Positions 16,294-26,211 of a DNA stretch of 64,000 nt are shown piece after piece. Position 1 is the stretch's first letter. Every line of letters begins with the position of its first letter. Made by a program: the position numbers and the translations under genes. Where the stretch lies: contig BQJP01000002.1 of the NCBI GenBank assembly GCA_021604765.1, positions 62,001 through 126,000 of the forward strand. The letters are read 5' to 3'. The DNA is from Thermodesulfobacteriota bacterium (GTDB lineage: Bacteria > Desulfobacterota_D > UBA1144 > Nemesobacterales > UBA2774). The notes beneath the pieces were generated by a model. The model searched no databases and was not told where the DNA came from. It saw only the letters and a list, made by a program, of their open reading frames with translations.

Positions 16294-18348
16294 ATGCATC
16301 AAAAATTAAGTATCACAGCCTTTTCAATATTTGTTCTATTGACATTTCATTTCATCCCCGCAAATGCTGCTACGCGTTTAAACTGCCAGTCCGAGATTTA
16401 TCAGCAGGCAACTAGCGATCCAAAAGATCAATTTAAAAAAGCATATTGCTTTATTAAACTGGGACAATATCAACAAGGGGTCACTCGACTTAAAGGTTTA
16501 GAAGAACAGCTCCCCGAGCTTGGAGATTATGTAATTTACTTCCAAGCAGCTGGTTATGAAAACCTCCGGGACTACGGAAATTCTATTAATCTATTTAACA
16601 AAATACTCATGCAGTACCCAGAGAGCGGACTTAAAAAGAAGACACTTGCGCGTTTGGGAAATATTTATACTCAGTCCGGGGATTACTTAAACGCAGAAAG
16701 AATATTCAGATCATTATCTCTGGAGGAAAAAAATCGAAGCTTAAAAGCTTCATATCTTTATGGACTTGGAGAGGCGTTAGAAAAACAAGGAAAATATAAT
16801 GACGCATTAATTACATATAAGAATATTTGGGTTTATTATCCTGAGACTAAATCTTCCTCAGAAGCCCGTACTGCGCTAACAAATATCAGCAATTCCCAGG
16901 GGACATCCTTTCAACCTTCACAATCAGATTATCTTGAAAGGGCTAATATTCTTTTTGATAAGTCCAGATCGAGTGCAGCCCTTAACAATTACAATAAGCT
17001 TTCTTCAAAGAGCACAGAAGTCAGAACTAATATGGGTATTGCAATGGTCAAGACCAAGCGATTAAATGAGGCTGAGAATATCCTTAAAAATATAAATTCA
17101 CCCAGATCATTATTCTGGAGAGGAAAGTTAAAAACTAAACAGGGGCTAGATGCACAGGCTTCTCAGCTCTATATCCAAATTCACCAGCAGTTTCCCAGCA
17201 GTCCGCTAGCTCCGGAAGGGCTTTATAATGCAGCGCGGCTTTATCAAATAAATAACCAGACACAACAAGCTATAAAGACTTACGATATTCTAATAAGATC
17301 ATACCCTAGAAACAAATATGCGGAAGACGGCGCCTGGAATCTGGGATGGATTTATTATCGGAAAGGACAGTACAGAGAGGCACACGGCACATTCTCAGCA
17401 TTTACAGATTCAGACTCTTCCTTCAATGCCTCAAATGCTAAATACTGGAAGGCTAGAACACTAGAAAAACAAGGTAAGCACAATGAGGCCCATGCTCAAT
17501 ACAGAGAGCTTGCCGGATCAACTACTCCTACTTATCACACTTACTTAGCTCAGAAAAAAAGTGGCTATACTCCAACATTTACAAATATAAACCCAGAATC
17601 TACAGTACTTAGTCCAAAAGCTAATTCTCGGAAGAAAAAAGCACAATTGCTAATTGGGCTTGGCATGCCCGAAGAGGCGCAACTGGAAATTGTAGCTATG
17701 GAAGATGAGGCCAATACACAAGAAGAATTTGTAGTAGTGAGCATGCTCTACTCTCAAGTAGACGATTATAATAAATCTATTAAAATTGCTCAGGGGATTG
17801 GACTCCCCCAGGCTAATAAACTCTCATATCCAAAAGGTTTTCAGGAATTTGTTGCACCATATGCTAAGAAGTACGGTGTTGATGAACTGCTTGTATATTC
17901 AATTATTAGAGAGGAAAGCAGGTTTCAAAAAGATGTTGTGTCCCCAGCAGATGCTGTTGGGCTAATGCAGCTAATACCGCCCACAGCTAGAGCTGTGGCC
18001 AGACAAATTGGAATTAATGGATTTAGCACTGCCATGCTTACAATACCCAGAATAAATATCGAGATGGGTATTTTCTACTTTAAACAGGTTCTCGACCAGT
18101 TTAATGGAGATATTGAGCTAGCGATGGCAAGCTATAACGCCGGTCCACACAGGGCTGCTGACTGGAAAGTGAGATTTTATGGTCTTGAAAAAGATGAGTT
18201 TATTGAAGAGGTCCCTTTCCGCGAGACAAGAAATTATATAAGAAGAATCCTTAGAAGCTATGGAGCCTACAAAGCAATATATGGCAACACTGCTCAGGCA
18301 GCACCTGTTACACCGGACGAGTCGACAACTAAATATCCGACAAATTAA
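16294..18348 (+). CDS. slt: Soluble lytic murein transglycosylase with TPR-rich N-terminal region
   Basis: 684 residues. Signal peptide about 1-25 (ending NAA). A long helical TPR-like region (40-500) with units such as Y-x-x-A-L-x-x-Y-x-x-x-x-x-x-Y-P is followed by a C-terminal SLT domain from about 527. Catalytic Glu about 541 lies in IIREESRF, followed by AVGLMQLIPPTA and MASYNAGP. It cleaves peptidoglycan to 1,6-anhydromuramyl products in the periplasm. Its stop overlaps the convergent hisH stop by four bases. Confidence 0.94.
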   Translation: MHQKLSITAFSIFVLLTFHFIPANAATRLNCQSEIYQQATSDPKDQFKKAYCFIKLGQYQQGVTRLKGLEEQLPELGDYVIYFQAAGYENLRDYGNSINLFNKILMQYPESGLKKKTLARLGNIYTQSGDYLNAERIFRSLSLEEKNRSLKASYLYGLGEALEKQGKYNDALITYKNIWVYYPETKSSSEARTALTNISNSQGTSFQPSQSDYLERANILFDKSRSSAALNNYNKLSSKSTEVRTNMGIAMVKTKRLNEAENILKNINSPRSLFWRGKLKTKQGLDAQASQLYIQIHQQFPSSPLAPEGLYNAARLYQINNQTQQAIKTYDILIRSYPRNKYAEDGAWNLGWIYYRKGQYREAHGTFSAFTDSDSSFNASNAKYWKARTLEKQGKHNEAHAQYRELAGSTTPTYHTYLAQKKSGYTPTFTNINPESTVLSPKANSRKKKAQLLIGLGMPEEAQLEIVAMEDEANTQEEFVVVSMLYSQVDDYNKSIKIAQGIGLPQANKLSYPKGFQEFVAPYAKKYGVDELLVYSIIREESRFQKDVVSPADAVGLMQLIPPTARAVARQIGINGFSTAMLTIPRINIEMGIFYFKQVLDQFNGDIELAMASYNAGPHRAADWKVRFYGLEKDEFIEEVPFRETRNYIRRILRSYGAYKAIYGNTAQAAPVTPDESTTKYPTN

Positions 18349-18977
18349 GCTCTAAGTTTTTCACCGCATAGGGCAGAGAAATTCTGAATCATCTTGAGTC
18401 CGAGATTGCTGCTTTTCTCAGGGTGAAATTGGGAGGCAAATACATTGTCTTTTTGAACTGCTGCAGTGAATTCAAAACCATATGTTGTTTTGACGGCGCT
18501 TACGCCATCGTCTTCTGGACTAGGATAGTAAGAGTGCACAAAATAAAACCAGCTGTTCTCAGGCACCCCATTTAGTATAGGAACATCTTTTTTAATAGCG
18601 ATCTGATTCCATCCCATATGAGGTACTTTCAGTCCTTCTGTTTTAAAATCAGGGAATTTTACTACACTGCCTTTAATTATGCCAAGCCCTTTTACTCCCG
18701 GTGCTTCTTCACTTTCCTCAAAAAGTACCTGAAGCCCTAGACAAATCCCCAAAAAAGGCTTTCCTGAATCAATAAATCTCAATATTGGATCTATCAAACC
18801 ATATTCATTTAGGTTTTTGGCACAGTCTCCAAAGGCCCCCACACCGGGAAGTACAAGTCCTGAAGCGTTTGAAATATCGTCTGGATTTCTTGTTACAACA
18901 GCTGGGAATTCCTGACTCTGAAAAGCCTTACTTACACTTCTCAGATTACCCATTCCGTAATCTACTATAGCGATCAT
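18345..18977 (-). CDS. hisH: Imidazole glycerol phosphate synthase glutaminase subunit HisH
   Basis: 210 residues. Class I amidotransferase triad: C79 in FLGICLGLQ, H185 and E187 in SQFHPEKS. The N-terminus IAIVDYGMGNLRSV is diagnostic. It feeds ammonia to HisF in histidine synthesis. It follows hisB by two bases in the same operon; hisF and hisA are not present here, so the his genes are split on this chromosome. Confidence 0.97.
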   Translation of the reverse strand: MIAIVDYGMGNLRSVSKAFQSQEFPAVVTRNPDDISNASGLVLPGVGAFGDCAKNLNEYGLIDPILRFIDSGKPFLGICLGLQVLFEESEEAPGVKGLGIIKGSVVKFPDFKTEGLKVPHMGWNQIAIKKDVPILNGVPENSWFYFVHSYYPSPEDDGVSAVKTTYGFEFTAAVQKDNVFASQFHPEKSSNLGLKMIQNFSALCGEKLRA

Positions 18978-18979
18978 TT

Positions 18980-19570
18980 CTAGAGTTTACCTTTTGTTGA
19001 GGGTATATCCTTTGATCTTGGGTCAATTGAAGTGGCTTTGTCTAAGGCCCTACCTACAGCTTTAAACATGGCTTCTATAATGTGATGGAGGTTATCTCCA
19101 TATTTTAGTTCAATATGCAGGTTGCATTTGAGAGTATTTGTAAGAGATTTAAAAAACTCTTCTGCAAGCTCAACGTCAAAATCGCCAACTTTGGACTTAG
19201 GTATTTCAACTCTGAATTCAAAGTGCGGCCTTCCGCTTAGATCTACACAAGCAAAAACTTGAGTTTCATCAAACGGAACAAAGGCTTCTCCAAACCTGGT
19301 TATACTCCTCTTATCACCAAGGGCTTCTGAGATCGCTTCACCCAGCGCAAGTCCCACATCTTCTACAGTGTGGTGGAAGTCTATATCGATGTCACCGATT
19401 GCTTTGATTTTGAGATCGAAATAACCGTGTTTAGCAAACTGGGCTAGCATGTGGTTAAAAAATGCTATACCTGTGTCTATATCAAATTTCCCTGATCCAT
19501 CAAGAGAAATATCAATCTTTACCTTTACTTCCGTTGTCTTCCTTTCGAGTTTCGCCTGTCTTTTTGCCAT
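18980..19570 (-). CDS. hisB: Imidazoleglycerol-phosphate dehydratase HisB
   Basis: 196 residues, the single-domain form without the phosphatase part. Metal-binding motifs HHTVEDVG (66-73) and the second LHHIIEAMFKA near 160 are both present, plus the STKG end. It catalyses the sixth step of histidine synthesis. No strong ribosome site before the ATG. It faces ybeY divergently. Confidence 0.97.
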   Translation of the reverse strand: MAKRQAKLERKTTEVKVKIDISLDGSGKFDIDTGIAFFNHMLAQFAKHGYFDLKIKAIGDIDIDFHHTVEDVGLALGEAISEALGDKRSITRFGEAFVPFDETQVFACVDLSGRPHFEFRVEIPKSKVGDFDVELAEEFFKSLTNTLKCNLHIELKYGDNLHHIIEAMFKAVGRALDKATSIDPRSKDIPSTKGKL

Positions 19571-19663
19571 GATCGTTAAGAATCATATCTGAAATTACTT
19601 AACTATCCAAGACGGCCCTACGTTTTTCATATTTATTACTTGGTGTTTCTAAGCATTGTAAGA

Positions 19664-20113
19664 ATGAGTAAACTACTCTGTGTGAATATAGATATACTCG
19701 ATGAAACAGGCGAACTTGAAACAAAATATAAAAGAACCCTTAAGAAAATAGCGCGCCTTGTTTTAAAAGAACTCCAATTACCTAAAGACTCTGAACTCTG
19801 TATCTCGTTTATAGATGATATTAAAATGAGAGAACTGAACCAGGCTTATAGGCAGATAGATAGAACAACTGACGTGTTGTCATTTCCCCAGAGCGAAGGG
19901 CCTGATGATACTCTGCTTGGCGATATTATTATTTCTATTGATACAGCTAGGAGGCATAGTACATCCTACGGGGTTACGTTTCATGAAGAAATAAAAAAGC
20001 TCATAATCCATGGAACTCTCCACTTGATTGGTCATGATCATAAAAAGAAAAAAGAAACTCAAATTATGAGAGAGAAAGAAGAAGAACTGTCTTTAATTGT
20101 GAAGGATTTATAA
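19664..20113 (+). CDS. ybeY: Endoribonuclease YbeY
   Basis: 149 residues from the ATG at 19664; an upstream TTG in the same frame lacks support. The zinc motif H-G-T-L-H-L-I-G-H-D-H is intact and preceded by the family's TDVLSFP and LGDIIIS segments. It acts in 16S rRNA 3' maturation and ribosome quality control. The usual neighbours phoH or era are absent, but CNNM/CorC genes next door on the other strand are a common association. Confidence 0.94.
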   Translation: MSKLLCVNIDILDETGELETKYKRTLKKIARLVLKELQLPKDSELCISFIDDIKMRELNQAYRQIDRTTDVLSFPQSEGPDDTLLGDIIISIDTARRHSTSYGVTFHEEIKKLIIHGTLHLIGHDHKKKKETQIMREKEEELSLIVKDL

Positions 20114-20124
20114 GTATGTAAATC

Positions 20125-21357
20125 CTACTTCCCTTTTTTGATCCTTAGTTTAACTTCCTCAACAGCGCGCGAGGTAGATTTGGTTATTGTAAATGTATAA
20201 GTAGTGTGTTTAATTTTGTCCCCTGACTTAGGAATAGACCCAAGTTCTGAAAGAATAAAACCGCCCAGGGTTTCATAATCATCGCTCTCGGGAATCCCAA
20301 GCCCAAGATCATCATTTAATGTTTCAATTTCTATTTTCGGATTTATTAGATACTCCCCATCACCTGTTTTTCTCCAGAGCTTTATTCCTTTATCGTATTC
20401 GTCCTCAATTTCACCCACTACTTCCTCTAAAATATCTTCAAGTGTAATTGCTCCTACAGCGCCGCCGTATTCATCCACCACCACTGCCATACCAGCTAGT
20501 CCTTCTTTCATCTCATCCAGAAGCTCATCCACGGGTTTTGACTCGGGCACATAAAAAGGCGTCTGAGAATAATTTTTAAGAGCGTCATTAGGGTCCGCTC
20601 CGAGTAGATAAAATGAATGGATCATACCCGTTATGTTATCCACTCGATCAGAAAAAATGGGTATCCTTGAGTGTCCCGTCTCTTTTATAAGCCTTATTGC
20701 ATCTCCAACTTTTGAATCCTCACTAAGAGCGCTTACTTGAATAAGGGGTTTCATAATTTCATCCACTGTCGTTTCAGAGAACCTGAAAATTCTCTTTATG
20801 ATCCTCTCTTTATAATCAACAGTCGGTTCATTAGAGTCACCCTCTATTACATCAATAAGCTCCTCTCTGGTTATGAACGTGCTATCTGTTTTTCCTACAA
20901 GATTCAGTAGCTTTTTCGTAAATATGTTCACAAATATTAAGATCGGGTAAAACAATTTAGACGCTACCCAAAGAGGATAAATAGCCCAGAGAACAATTGT
21001 ATTTCTCTTCTTTTGGAAAACTGCTTTAGGCACAATTTGCCCGAAGACGATTATAAGGGGAGACAGTATTAAAACCGTATAGAGCTCACCTCCCTGCCCA
21101 TATTTTTCATGAATATAGAATGTGAGTACTATGGTGCTTGTGATTAAAGAGAGGTTTATTCCAACAAGTGTGGTACTAATAAATTGCTCTATCTGCCCAA
21201 AAGCAGTTAACACAAGTTTAGCGCTTTTGGAGCCTTCCTCGGCAAGAGATCTCATTTTCACTTTGTCACAGGATATCAGAGCAATCTCAGAGCCCGCGAA
21301 AAAGGCCTGTAATATTAGTGAAATTATGATTATAGCTATAACCACTTCAAGCGACAT
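20125..21357 (-). CDS. CNNM/CorC family transporter-like protein (DUF21, CBS pair), copy 2
   Basis: 410 residues. DUF21 membrane domain (about 1-170, LQAFFAGSEIALISCDKVKMR near the start), two CBS domains (about 195-320; ETTVDEIMKPLIQVSAL, EYGGAVGAITLEDILEE) and a CorC_HlyC C-terminal domain. The family is linked to magnesium or cobalt efflux, and older names call it hemolysin. The gene start overlaps the end of the upstream paralogue by 11 bases, so the pair is translationally coupled. Confidence 0.93.
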   Translation of the reverse strand: MSLEVVIAIIIISLILQAFFAGSEIALISCDKVKMRSLAEEGSKSAKLVLTAFGQIEQFISTTLVGINLSLITSTIVLTFYIHEKYGQGGELYTVLILSPLIIVFGQIVPKAVFQKKRNTIVLWAIYPLWVASKLFYPILIFVNIFTKKLLNLVGKTDSTFITREELIDVIEGDSNEPTVDYKERIIKRIFRFSETTVDEIMKPLIQVSALSEDSKVGDAIRLIKETGHSRIPIFSDRVDNITGMIHSFYLLGADPNDALKNYSQTPFYVPESKPVDELLDEMKEGLAGMAVVVDEYGGAVGAITLEDILEEVVGEIEDEYDKGIKLWRKTGDGEYLINPKIEIETLNDDLGLGIPESDDYETLGGFILSELGSIPKSGDKIKHTTYTFTITKSTSRAVEEVKLRIKKGK

Positions 21358-22690
21358 CCGCTACCTCCTTATTCATCCTTTGTACCCTGACCTCTGTTAT
21401 ACGCTTTCCGGAAACTTTATTCACAGTAAAAGATAAACTGCCGTAGGAAATACTATCCCCCTGTTCAGGAAATCTGCCGAACAAATCAAATACAAACCCT
21501 GCTACCGTTTCATGATCCTCTGCTGATGGGACAACCGACTCCTCAAGCTCATCTCCTAGATTTTCTATGCCCCCGTACCTAAGAACTGTAAATAAATAGG
21601 TGTCATTAAATTCATCTATCTTCATACTTCCAGGAATTATTAATGCCTCACTTTGCCATCTAACCTCGGCAGTCTTGACGACTCTTCTCTCATCCTCGAT
21701 CTCACCAAAAAGCTCCTCTAATATATCTTCCATTGTTACAATACCGTCGAAGCGCCCATATTCATCAACTACTATTGCTATATGAATTCGTTGCTGCTGA
21801 AATTCTTTTAATAGATCAAAAGCCATTTTTGTTCTAGGTATAAAATAAGGAGGTTTCAAAAACTTTTTAATTGTTTTTTCGTCTGAGAGATCAAAAGCAA
21901 GAAGGTCCTTGGCGTATAGAACCCCTACAATATTGTCTTTGTTGTCTTTATACACAGGAGTTCTTGAATAGCGGTGCTTCTTAATTTCATAAAGGGCCTG
22001 GGACCTGGGAAGACTGACCGGTAATAAAAAACAGTCGATCGACGGAGTCATAATTTTGTGAGCCGGCACATCCTCTAGTTTAAACAGACTCCCAACAAGT
22101 TTTTTCTCTATTTCTGTGATTACTCCCTCTTCACTACCAATTCCAACAAGGGTTTTTACTTCTTCAGGAGAAAACTTTTCGCTCTGCTCATGCTCCATTT
22201 TTCCGCCCAAAACTCTTGTAAAACCAATGGAGAGAACCATAAGCACCCACCTAATAGGAGTGACCAGCACATGAAAAAGATGAAGAGGATAAGAAATTAC
22301 AGTAGCAATTACCCTAGGATATTTCACGCCCAAAGTTTTAGGACCAATCTCACCTAATAAGAGCAAACTTGGCGACGCTATAGCAACCGAGGCAAGCATT
22401 ATTGTTTGCTCTGAGGAGTCATTAAGAATAGCATTAACTGTAAGACCAATAACGCTTGTATAGGCAACATTTACAACCTCATCTGCAAATAATATCGTAA
22501 TTATAAGTTTATAAGGATCTTTAAGGAGTTTCTCGATAAGCTTTGAGCTTTTCTTTCCTTCCTTTTTGATCCTATCCAGATGATGCCTTCCCAAAGAGAA
22601 TAAAGAGCCTTCAGCAATACAGAAAAATCCTGAGAGGAAAAGAAGAATCAAAATTAATAGTATATTGTTACTTAAAGATATATCGTCCAT
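21347..22690 (-). CDS. CNNM/CorC family transporter-like protein (DUF21, CBS pair), copy 1
   Basis: 447 residues with the same domain order as the neighbour: DUF21 (SGFFCIAEGSLFSLGRHHLD), CBS pair (VPAHKIMTPSID and DEYGRFDGIVTMEDILEE) and CorC_HlyC end. The two copies are well diverged, suggesting a heteromeric or specialised pair. The start abuts the thiL stop with no gap, so thiL, this gene and the next form one operon. Confidence 0.93.
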   Translation of the reverse strand: MDDISLSNNILLILILLFLSGFFCIAEGSLFSLGRHHLDRIKKEGKKSSKLIEKLLKDPYKLIITILFADEVVNVAYTSVIGLTVNAILNDSSEQTIMLASVAIASPSLLLLGEIGPKTLGVKYPRVIATVISYPLHLFHVLVTPIRWVLMVLSIGFTRVLGGKMEHEQSEKFSPEEVKTLVGIGSEEGVITEIEKKLVGSLFKLEDVPAHKIMTPSIDCFLLPVSLPRSQALYEIKKHRYSRTPVYKDNKDNIVGVLYAKDLLAFDLSDEKTIKKFLKPPYFIPRTKMAFDLLKEFQQQRIHIAIVVDEYGRFDGIVTMEDILEELFGEIEDERRVVKTAEVRWQSEALIIPGSMKIDEFNDTYLFTVLRYGGIENLGDELEESVVPSAEDHETVAGFVFDLFGRFPEQGDSISYGSLSFTVNKVSGKRITEVRVQRMNKEVADVA

Positions 22691-23674
22691 CTAATTATTA
22701 AAGTGAACAAAACCCCTTTGCTTATTAGTAGTTATTTTGCCGTCTATATTTATTAAATCTATATTACTGTCTCTTGTTACTTTGCCGATTTCAGTAATTT
22801 TTATGTTCAAATCCCTTGAGATTTTTCTAATATCTTCACTTCTTTCTTCAGGAGAAGTAAAAAGGAGCTCATAATCTTCTCCGCCACTTATAGCCAGCTC
22901 ATAGCTATTATCTGTGAATTGATCGATGCACTCATCGTACTCTTTTGATGTAGGTATTTTAGAAAGTTCTATCTTTGCGCCACTGCCCTTGTTAACAGTA
23001 ACTCTTTCTAGATCAAGAAGAAGACCATCGCTAATGTCAATCATAGAGGTCGCTATTTTCTTTAATGCAAGCTCTCTTCCAAGAGCTAGTCTAGGAAGTG
23101 GATGTAGGTGCTTCTGTATCAAAATTTCATTTTTATTTCTTATTTGATCATTGAGCAGCATCTTGAGACCAAGCGCAGAATCTCCTAAAGTTCCGCTTAC
23201 ATAGACCGAGTCTCCGGGATTGGCGCCGCTTCTTTTTACCATTAGTTCAGATTCTACTTCACCAAGGACCGTGATATCAATGAATAGCTTCTCAGATGAG
23301 GAGAGATTTCCACCTATAAGGTCTACTCCAAACTCTTGCTCAGAATTGATGAATCCTGTAATTAGCTTATCAAGAAACTCTTTATCCTCGGATCTGGAAA
23401 ACCCAACTGATGCCAGGATGAACCTAGGAACTCCACCCATGGCGCCAACATCACTCACTGATACCGCAACTGCTTTTCGTGCAAGCTGTTGAGGTGTGAT
23501 CTGAGATTTTACAAAGTGCACATCCTCGACCTGGGTATCTGTAGTGGATAATACAAGATTGCCACTATGGAACTTTACCGCAGCTGCATCATCTCCAATA
23601 CCCAGCTCTACACCTTTTGATGCTCTATGGAACCGCTCTTCAATACTCTTAAGAGCACTAAGTTCATCTATCAT
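22691..23674 (-). CDS. thiL: Thiamine-monophosphate kinase ThiL
   Basis: 327 residues, normal length. N-terminal GIGDDAAAVKF, then STDTQVEDVHF, VSVSDVGAMGG and the C-terminal ISGGEDYELLF all match ThiL. It phosphorylates thiamine monophosphate to thiamine diphosphate. It heads the thiL-CNNM-CNNM operon; no thi-box was seen upstream. Confidence 0.96.
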   Translation of the reverse strand: MIDELSALKSIEERFHRASKGVELGIGDDAAAVKFHSGNLVLSTTDTQVEDVHFVKSQITPQQLARKAVAVSVSDVGAMGGVPRFILASVGFSRSEDKEFLDKLITGFINSEQEFGVDLIGGNLSSSEKLFIDITVLGEVESELMVKRSGANPGDSVYVSGTLGDSALGLKMLLNDQIRNKNEILIQKHLHPLPRLALGRELALKKIATSMIDISDGLLLDLERVTVNKGSGAKIELSKIPTSKEYDECIDQFTDNSYELAISGGEDYELLFTSPEERSEDIRKISRDLNIKITEIGKVTRDSNIDLINIDGKITTNKQRGFVHFNN

Positions 23675-23958
23675 AGTGGTTAAATCCTGTAACCACCTTT
23701 TATAGGATTATTAGCAAATAAATTGATAAGATTATAAAATTGCGGGGATTGTATGAATTTAGGTTTTAAAACACACAAATGAGGGTCTGGTTCTTTCATA
23801 TAGTTTGCAATACAAATTTGTTAAAAATTTAAAACACTTATGCTCTATATTGCAATTAAAGTGTAGGATATTTGGTGTTATATGTCAATAAAAATAAGTA
23901 AGTATCAATATTATGCCTTTTTCAAAAGAGTTTGAATAGTAAGGTATAATTCTGACTT

Positions 23959-24315
23959 ATGAGCAAAGAAAAAATCACAATATACATAAAACCCACTTGT
24001 ACCACTTGCAGGAAAGTACTCAAAATACTAAGGGAAACTGAGACGGATTTTGACAGCGTTAACTACTTTGAGCAGCCCCTTACAAAGAAAACGCTAACTA
24101 AATTAATAAACAGTTTGGGTATTCCGCCTAGAGACCTACTTAGAAAAAATGAATCGACTTATAAAGAGCTCGGGTTATCTAAATCAGAATTATCCGACTC
24201 TGAGATCATAGGACTCATGGTAAAACACCCCGACCTTCTTCAAAGGCCAATAGTTGTTAAAGGCGGAAAAGTAGTTTTAGCGAGACCCGCTCAAGAAATT
24301 GAGAAATTGCTATAA
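23959..24315 (+). CDS. ArsC/Spx-family thioredoxin-fold protein
   Basis: 118 residues. The active site is KPTCTTCRKV (C14, C17), then a region with GIPPRDLLRKNESTYKELGL and the ArsC-type end R-P-I-V-V-K-G-G-K-V-V-L-A-R-P. True glutaredoxin-dependent arsenate reductases have a single Cys in HNPxCGTSR; the C-x-x-C here is closer to YffB/ArsC-like relatives. Arsenate reduction is possible but unproven, with no ars genes nearby. A TATAAT at 23945-23950 lies directly upstream. Confidence 0.85.
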   Translation: MSKEKITIYIKPTCTTCRKVLKILRETETDFDSVNYFEQPLTKKTLTKLINSLGIPPRDLLRKNESTYKELGLSKSELSDSEIIGLMVKHPDLLQRPIVVKGGKVVLARPAQEIEKLL

Positions 24316-24327
24316 AAAAATAGCAAT
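24306..24327. terminator. Weak AT hairpin over the ArsC-like gene stop
   Basis: ATTGCTAT (24306-24313) / ATAGCAAT (24320-24327). It includes the stop codon and lies between convergent genes, so it might act in both directions. AT-rich and weak. Confidence 0.35.
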
Positions 24328-24339
24328 CTTCTAATTAAA

Positions 24340-26211
24340 CTAAAAGGTCTCAGTCACAACATCACTGCCTGTACACAGAGCTATATCCACAGCCTGTACC
24401 TTTACGGTGACTCCAGCAAAATTAGGTGGAACACCGATAATTATAGAAGCACTCCCAGCTTGGTCGGTTGGAACTATGCTTAGCAAATTTGGATTTAATA
24501 TTCCAGCTTGTAGTCCGGGACATATGTTATCAGCACTAGCAGTCCCTTCAACAAATCCCCAGATAAATGCAACGAATGCGTTAGGTGTAGCAAACGCTGC
24601 TGAAAAAATATTTGCGACTCCCGCTTCCCCTGGATCAATTGGTAAGTGAGTTAACACTGGCTCTGTAAATGTTTCCTCATTGAGGCCGCTTTCCACACAT
24701 GTTGTCATATCCAAAGCTTGTATTAATAAAGTTATATCAACGAATGTGGATGGCACAAAAACATTGAAGGAAGCATTACCTGAAGCGTCCCCTGTAATAG
24801 TTGCTAACTGGTTAAAATCCGCTATGTCTAATTCAGAGTCCTCACATAAAGACTCAGTATCCAATATCCCTTCGTTAAACCCATACCCGAACATTACATC
24901 TCCGCTTGGTATACCACCTTCTATATTTATTGAGATAGGGTTACCTGCGACTGGTAGCGGAAGCGGTTGTAAATTAAAGAAACCAGGATCACAAATGTCA
25001 GTTGTTTGAATTGGCGTGACATCAGTAATTGCAGGAACTTCCAATAGAGCTGTTATTGTTGGCAAATCAGTGGTTCCCCACCAGTTACGTATTGTATCAA
25101 GAACTGCTCCTCCCAAAGCCTGGTCAGGTGTTATACCGGTTGGCAAGAAAAACCTGACACCGTTACCCGCCGTTGTAATACCTGTAAAGCAGTTGTTCCT
25201 GACACGTACAGTGTCCCATCCGGTGCCGCCAAGACTTGGTGGACCTGTTCTATGTGCACCAGCGAAAACTGCGCTAGCGTCGTTAGTAGCCGCATTGTTT
25301 CTAACAAATCTGATATTGTTAAATACGGTCTCCCCCCCGTTGTCGGCATTAAATATTGCAAATACAGCATTTGTAGTTCCAATCATCGTATTCCGTCTGA
25401 TAATAACATCAGACATAGGAATTGAAGGTTGATACCATTTGAAAAGTTGTACATCCCTTCGGTTATTTATAAACATATTATCTTGAATTCTCGTGTTTTG
25501 AGCCTCTTCAAGAAATATAGCTGTACCCTGGCTACCGTGGGCCAGTGTATGATCGGTAAAAGTATTTCTTCTAATTCGAACGTTAGCCATTGTTGATGTG
25601 GCGCCGTCGTTTGCAACATATATGGCCATGTTATTGCTTGTGTAGGTTGAATCATCAAAATCAGCTCCGTCTAGATGACCTGATGAGCTGATACGAAATG
25701 CTATGTTGGTACTCTCGAAGTTGCATTCGTCAACAAACAAATTAGTAACAGTTGTTGCATTGTGAAGCTCTATACCGCGCGAGGTGTTGTTTAACATCTC
25801 CACACGAATGATATCAGTATTATCGATTGTTCCACCAGCCATTTCAAAACGGATTGCCTGACTCGCATTCTGAATCGTCATATCTTGAATTGTTACATTG
25901 TTTGCATCAGGATAGAACACAATAAGCGCTCCTGGCAGGCCGGTGGGATCTAATATTGTAACCCCTATTCCCTGACCTTGAATTATAAGTTCTTTAGTGA
26001 TATGAATTAAAGATTCCACATGGGTCCCAGCACCAACATTGATAATATCGCCGTTTGCAGTGCCTGCATCATCAATTGCTTCTTGAATCGTTGCGAAATC
26101 GCCTGGAACATTAAAAGTAGCTGCTTTGGAAACTCCGGTTTGAATTAAAAAGAAAAAAGCGAATAGTCCTAAAAACAATGATACTGACAAAATTTTCATA
26201 TTTAGTCTCAT
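24340..26211 (-). CDS. Secreted right-handed beta-helix protein with two C-terminal Cys-containing repeats
   Basis: 623 residues. Signal peptide about 1-31 (MRLNMKILSVSLFLGLF..., ending SKA). Pectate-lyase-like parallel beta-helix from 32 to about 410 with a classic opening (VPGDFATIQEAIDDA, then GTHVE and LIIQGQG) and many N-x-[IV]-x-x-N-x-F/M units. Then two similar ~95-residue domains (about 435-525 and 530-623), each ending I-Q-A-L-D or V-Q-A-V-D, -x-x-x-C-x-x-S..., E-T-F. No enzymatic triad recognised; it could bind polysaccharide or be structural. A GGGGGTGATC ribosome site precedes the ATG. Confidence 0.85.
   Translation of the reverse strand: MRLNMKILSVSLFLGLFAFFFLIQTGVSKAATFNVPGDFATIQEAIDDAGTANGDIINVGAGTHVESLIHITKELIIQGQGIGVTILDPTGLPGALIVFYPDANNVTIQDMTIQNASQAIRFEMAGGTIDNTDIIRVEMLNNTSRGIELHNATTVTNLFVDECNFESTNIAFRISSSGHLDGADFDDSTYTSNNMAIYVANDGATSTMANVRIRRNTFTDHTLAHGSQGTAIFLEEAQNTRIQDNMFINNRRDVQLFKWYQPSIPMSDVIIRRNTMIGTTNAVFAIFNADNGGETVFNNIRFVRNNAATNDASAVFAGAHRTGPPSLGGTGWDTVRVRNNCFTGITTAGNGVRFFLPTGITPDQALGGAVLDTIRNWWGTTDLPTITALLEVPAITDVTPIQTTDICDPGFFNLQPLPLPVAGNPISINIEGGIPSGDVMFGYGFNEGILDTESLCEDSELDIADFNQLATITGDASGNASFNVFVPSTFVDITLLIQALDMTTCVESGLNEETFTEPVLTHLPIDPGEAGVANIFSAAFATPNAFVAFIWGFVEGTASADNICPGLQAGILNPNLLSIVPTDQAGSASIIIGVPPNFAGVTVKVQAVDIALCTGSDVVTETF

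Noticed and set aside
23959..24315. Arsenic resistance operon
   Set aside because: Only one ArsC/Spx-like gene, with C-x-x-C, and no arsR, arsB or acr3 around it.
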